DNA of 64,000 nt, from the NCBI GenBank assembly GCA_017562135.1, contig QEYB01000266.1:434001-498000 (forward strand), in the 5' to 3' direction. The notes under the pieces are model-generated. The model worked only from the letters and a program-made list of their open reading frames with translations. It was not told the DNA's origin and made no database searches. This DNA comes from Dipylidium caninum. Taxonomy: Eukaryota; Platyhelminthes; Cestoda; Cyclophyllidea; Dipylidiidae. The position numbers and the translations under genes are program-made. Positions 62,901 through 64,000 of the stretch are shown here, one piece after another. How positions within the stretch are numbered: position 1 is the stretch's first letter; the number at the start of each line of letters is the position of its first letter.

Positions 62901-64000
62901 AAGAAATAGACTAGAAACCGAAGAAAAATGGTTGGAAAGTATTTGGCAGTGCAGGAGACACCACACCAGAAAGGACGACTCGAGTCAAATTCAGACAGAT
63001 TCACCTGTCCACCGCCTTCGAAAGGCGCTGTGGCCGCCGCGCCGTCGGGGCATGGCGAGAATGCAGGGGGCAACAACAACACCAACAGAGGCGAGAGGAC
63101 CGAGGCGGGTGAGGTGAGTTAGGGGGAGGGAGAGTCAAGTTCAGGTGTCAGTCAGGTGAGTCATCGTCGTGATTAGCGCATACATACCCATAAAACTAAG
63201 AGGTGTTAGATGACGCCCGCCCCGGCGACTGGAATAGAACCTGCCGCGATGAACCATCAGTCTCCTGTTTTCCTGACACTGACTCTAATTGCGCTTTCAA
63301 AATAAGCGGGTGTTTTAAGAGAACTGGCCAATTTCTATTACCCGATGCTAGAAACGCTAAGCTAAGACATGAAGGAGGTACAAATTCAACAGAGTAGTAG
63401 GCAAATGTTCATGAGGGAAAGGGGAACCATGCAATCTTTTGGCCTGACTTAAATCTCAAGAGTAAAAGGAATCCTGATAACTGCACTTTCCAGACTAAAT
63501 AGTGAACAAGAAACCTACGGTTGTGAAATAATTCCCCAACCTCAATATCTGTCAGATTTTCACGTAATATTCTCCCGAGTAAGTAAAAAACTTTACGTGA
63601 AGAGATTGAATTCTGCTCTTTTTTTCGGGAAATATAAAGATTCAGTGGTAAACCGTTGGCACGAACCAAGAAACACTTTACCTTAAAGTAAAGTATCAGG
63701 TTGCCATGTTGTAATTTCAAAAAAAATGGAACGGCTTTGGGGAAGGGCTGTCCAACCGACCTTACCGCCTTACAGAAGAGTAAAACGTTGGGACAACTGC
63801 GTGAGACCAGGTGGAGACATGTGACGCAAAGGGGTTAAGTGCCCACCCACTCGGCCCTTTTAACTGCCGACACCCAAAATCCAGGAAGAAAAAGAAGAAG
63901 AAGATTCTCTAACTCCAGAGAATATGACTTCAAGAACGATGGTAAGTCGCAATGTTCCATGGCTCATCACAATACATTAATTAGACATCCTCTTCTTTTG
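59980..64000. other. No confident gene; possible exons only
   Basis: Candidate plus-strand exons end in good donors at about 63114 (Gly/Asn-rich, ENAGGNNNTNRGERTEAGE then GTGAGT) and 63941 (EEDSLTPENMTSRTM then GTAAGT), and a minus-strand candidate reads DWTPLSYVAPENLQVT (about 62496-62560). None can be chained in phase to another. The upstream part of the 4.1-like gene may lie here. Confidence 0.3.

Noticed and set aside
63004..63114. Plus-strand Gly/Asn-rich exon with a GTGAGT donor
   Set aside because: Low complexity; could not be chained to another exon, and the minus strand is also open (MPRRRGGHSAFRRRW).
1..64000. CRISPR arrays, bacterial operons, phage or plasmid functions
   Set aside because: Spliced metazoan gene structures throughout; repeats are microsatellites or one inverted duplication.

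Overview
The window is animal nuclear DNA. It holds multi-exon genes with GT-AG introns, metazoan-specific families, many microsatellites, and patches that swing between GC-rich and AT-rich. Several introns are only 30-42 nt long, which recalls flatworm (Platyhelminthes) genes. A cestode- or trematode-like source is my best guess, but it is not proven. All gene models below were built by hand from translated exons, splice sites and phase, so exon edges marked 'about' may be off by a few codons.

Layout. 1-5232 (-): 5' half of a complement/alpha-2-macroglobulin-family thioester protein with an LDL-receptor class A domain. It runs off the left edge before the thioester region. 5.2-7.5 kb: AT-rich, no gene seen. 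7558-10788 (-): mitochondrial-type NAD kinase (NADK2-like). 11.33-15.64 kb: arm A of a large inverted duplication. It holds an orphan 3' end of a GalNAc-transferase gene (+) and the 3' half of a complete CD36/scavenger receptor class B gene (13795-17320, -). 17.8-21.2 kb: no confident gene. 21206-24065 (+): a complete nine-exon cereblon (CRBN) gene. About 24.73-24.89 kb (-): a decayed fragment of the 18S rRNA 3' end. 25.20-29.49 kb: arm B, holding an orphan 3' half of the CD36 gene (+) and the 3' end of a complete polypeptide GalNAc-transferase gene (27981-31218, -).

31.3-42.4 kb is mainly GC-rich, repeat-bearing sequence with one clear exon that resembles RNF220 (35483-35576, -). 42498-43367 (-): the 3' end of an unrecognised protein gene. 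45784-46162 (+): a possible two-exon 103-aa gene or a decayed element. 46917-52015 (-): the large-subunit gene of chromatin assembly factor 1 (CHAF1A/p150-like), probably missing its 5' exons here. 55041-55314 (+): a two-exon gene for a 70-aa protein starting MGN. 57382-59976 (-): the last four exons of a gene whose tail resembles protein 4.1/coracle. 60-64 kb: no confident gene.

The main structural discovery is the inverted duplication. Two convergent genes, GALNT and CD36-like, were copied as one unit. Arm A carries a whole CD36 gene facing a headless GALNT tail, and arm B carries a whole GALNT gene facing a headless CD36 tail. Cereblon and the 18S relic lie in the 9.6-kb spacer. The arms are most alike around the GALNT last exon, where even a (TG)9 microsatellite matches, and diverge by several percent in the CD36 exons. 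Recent gene conversion would explain this, and so would an assembly artefact.
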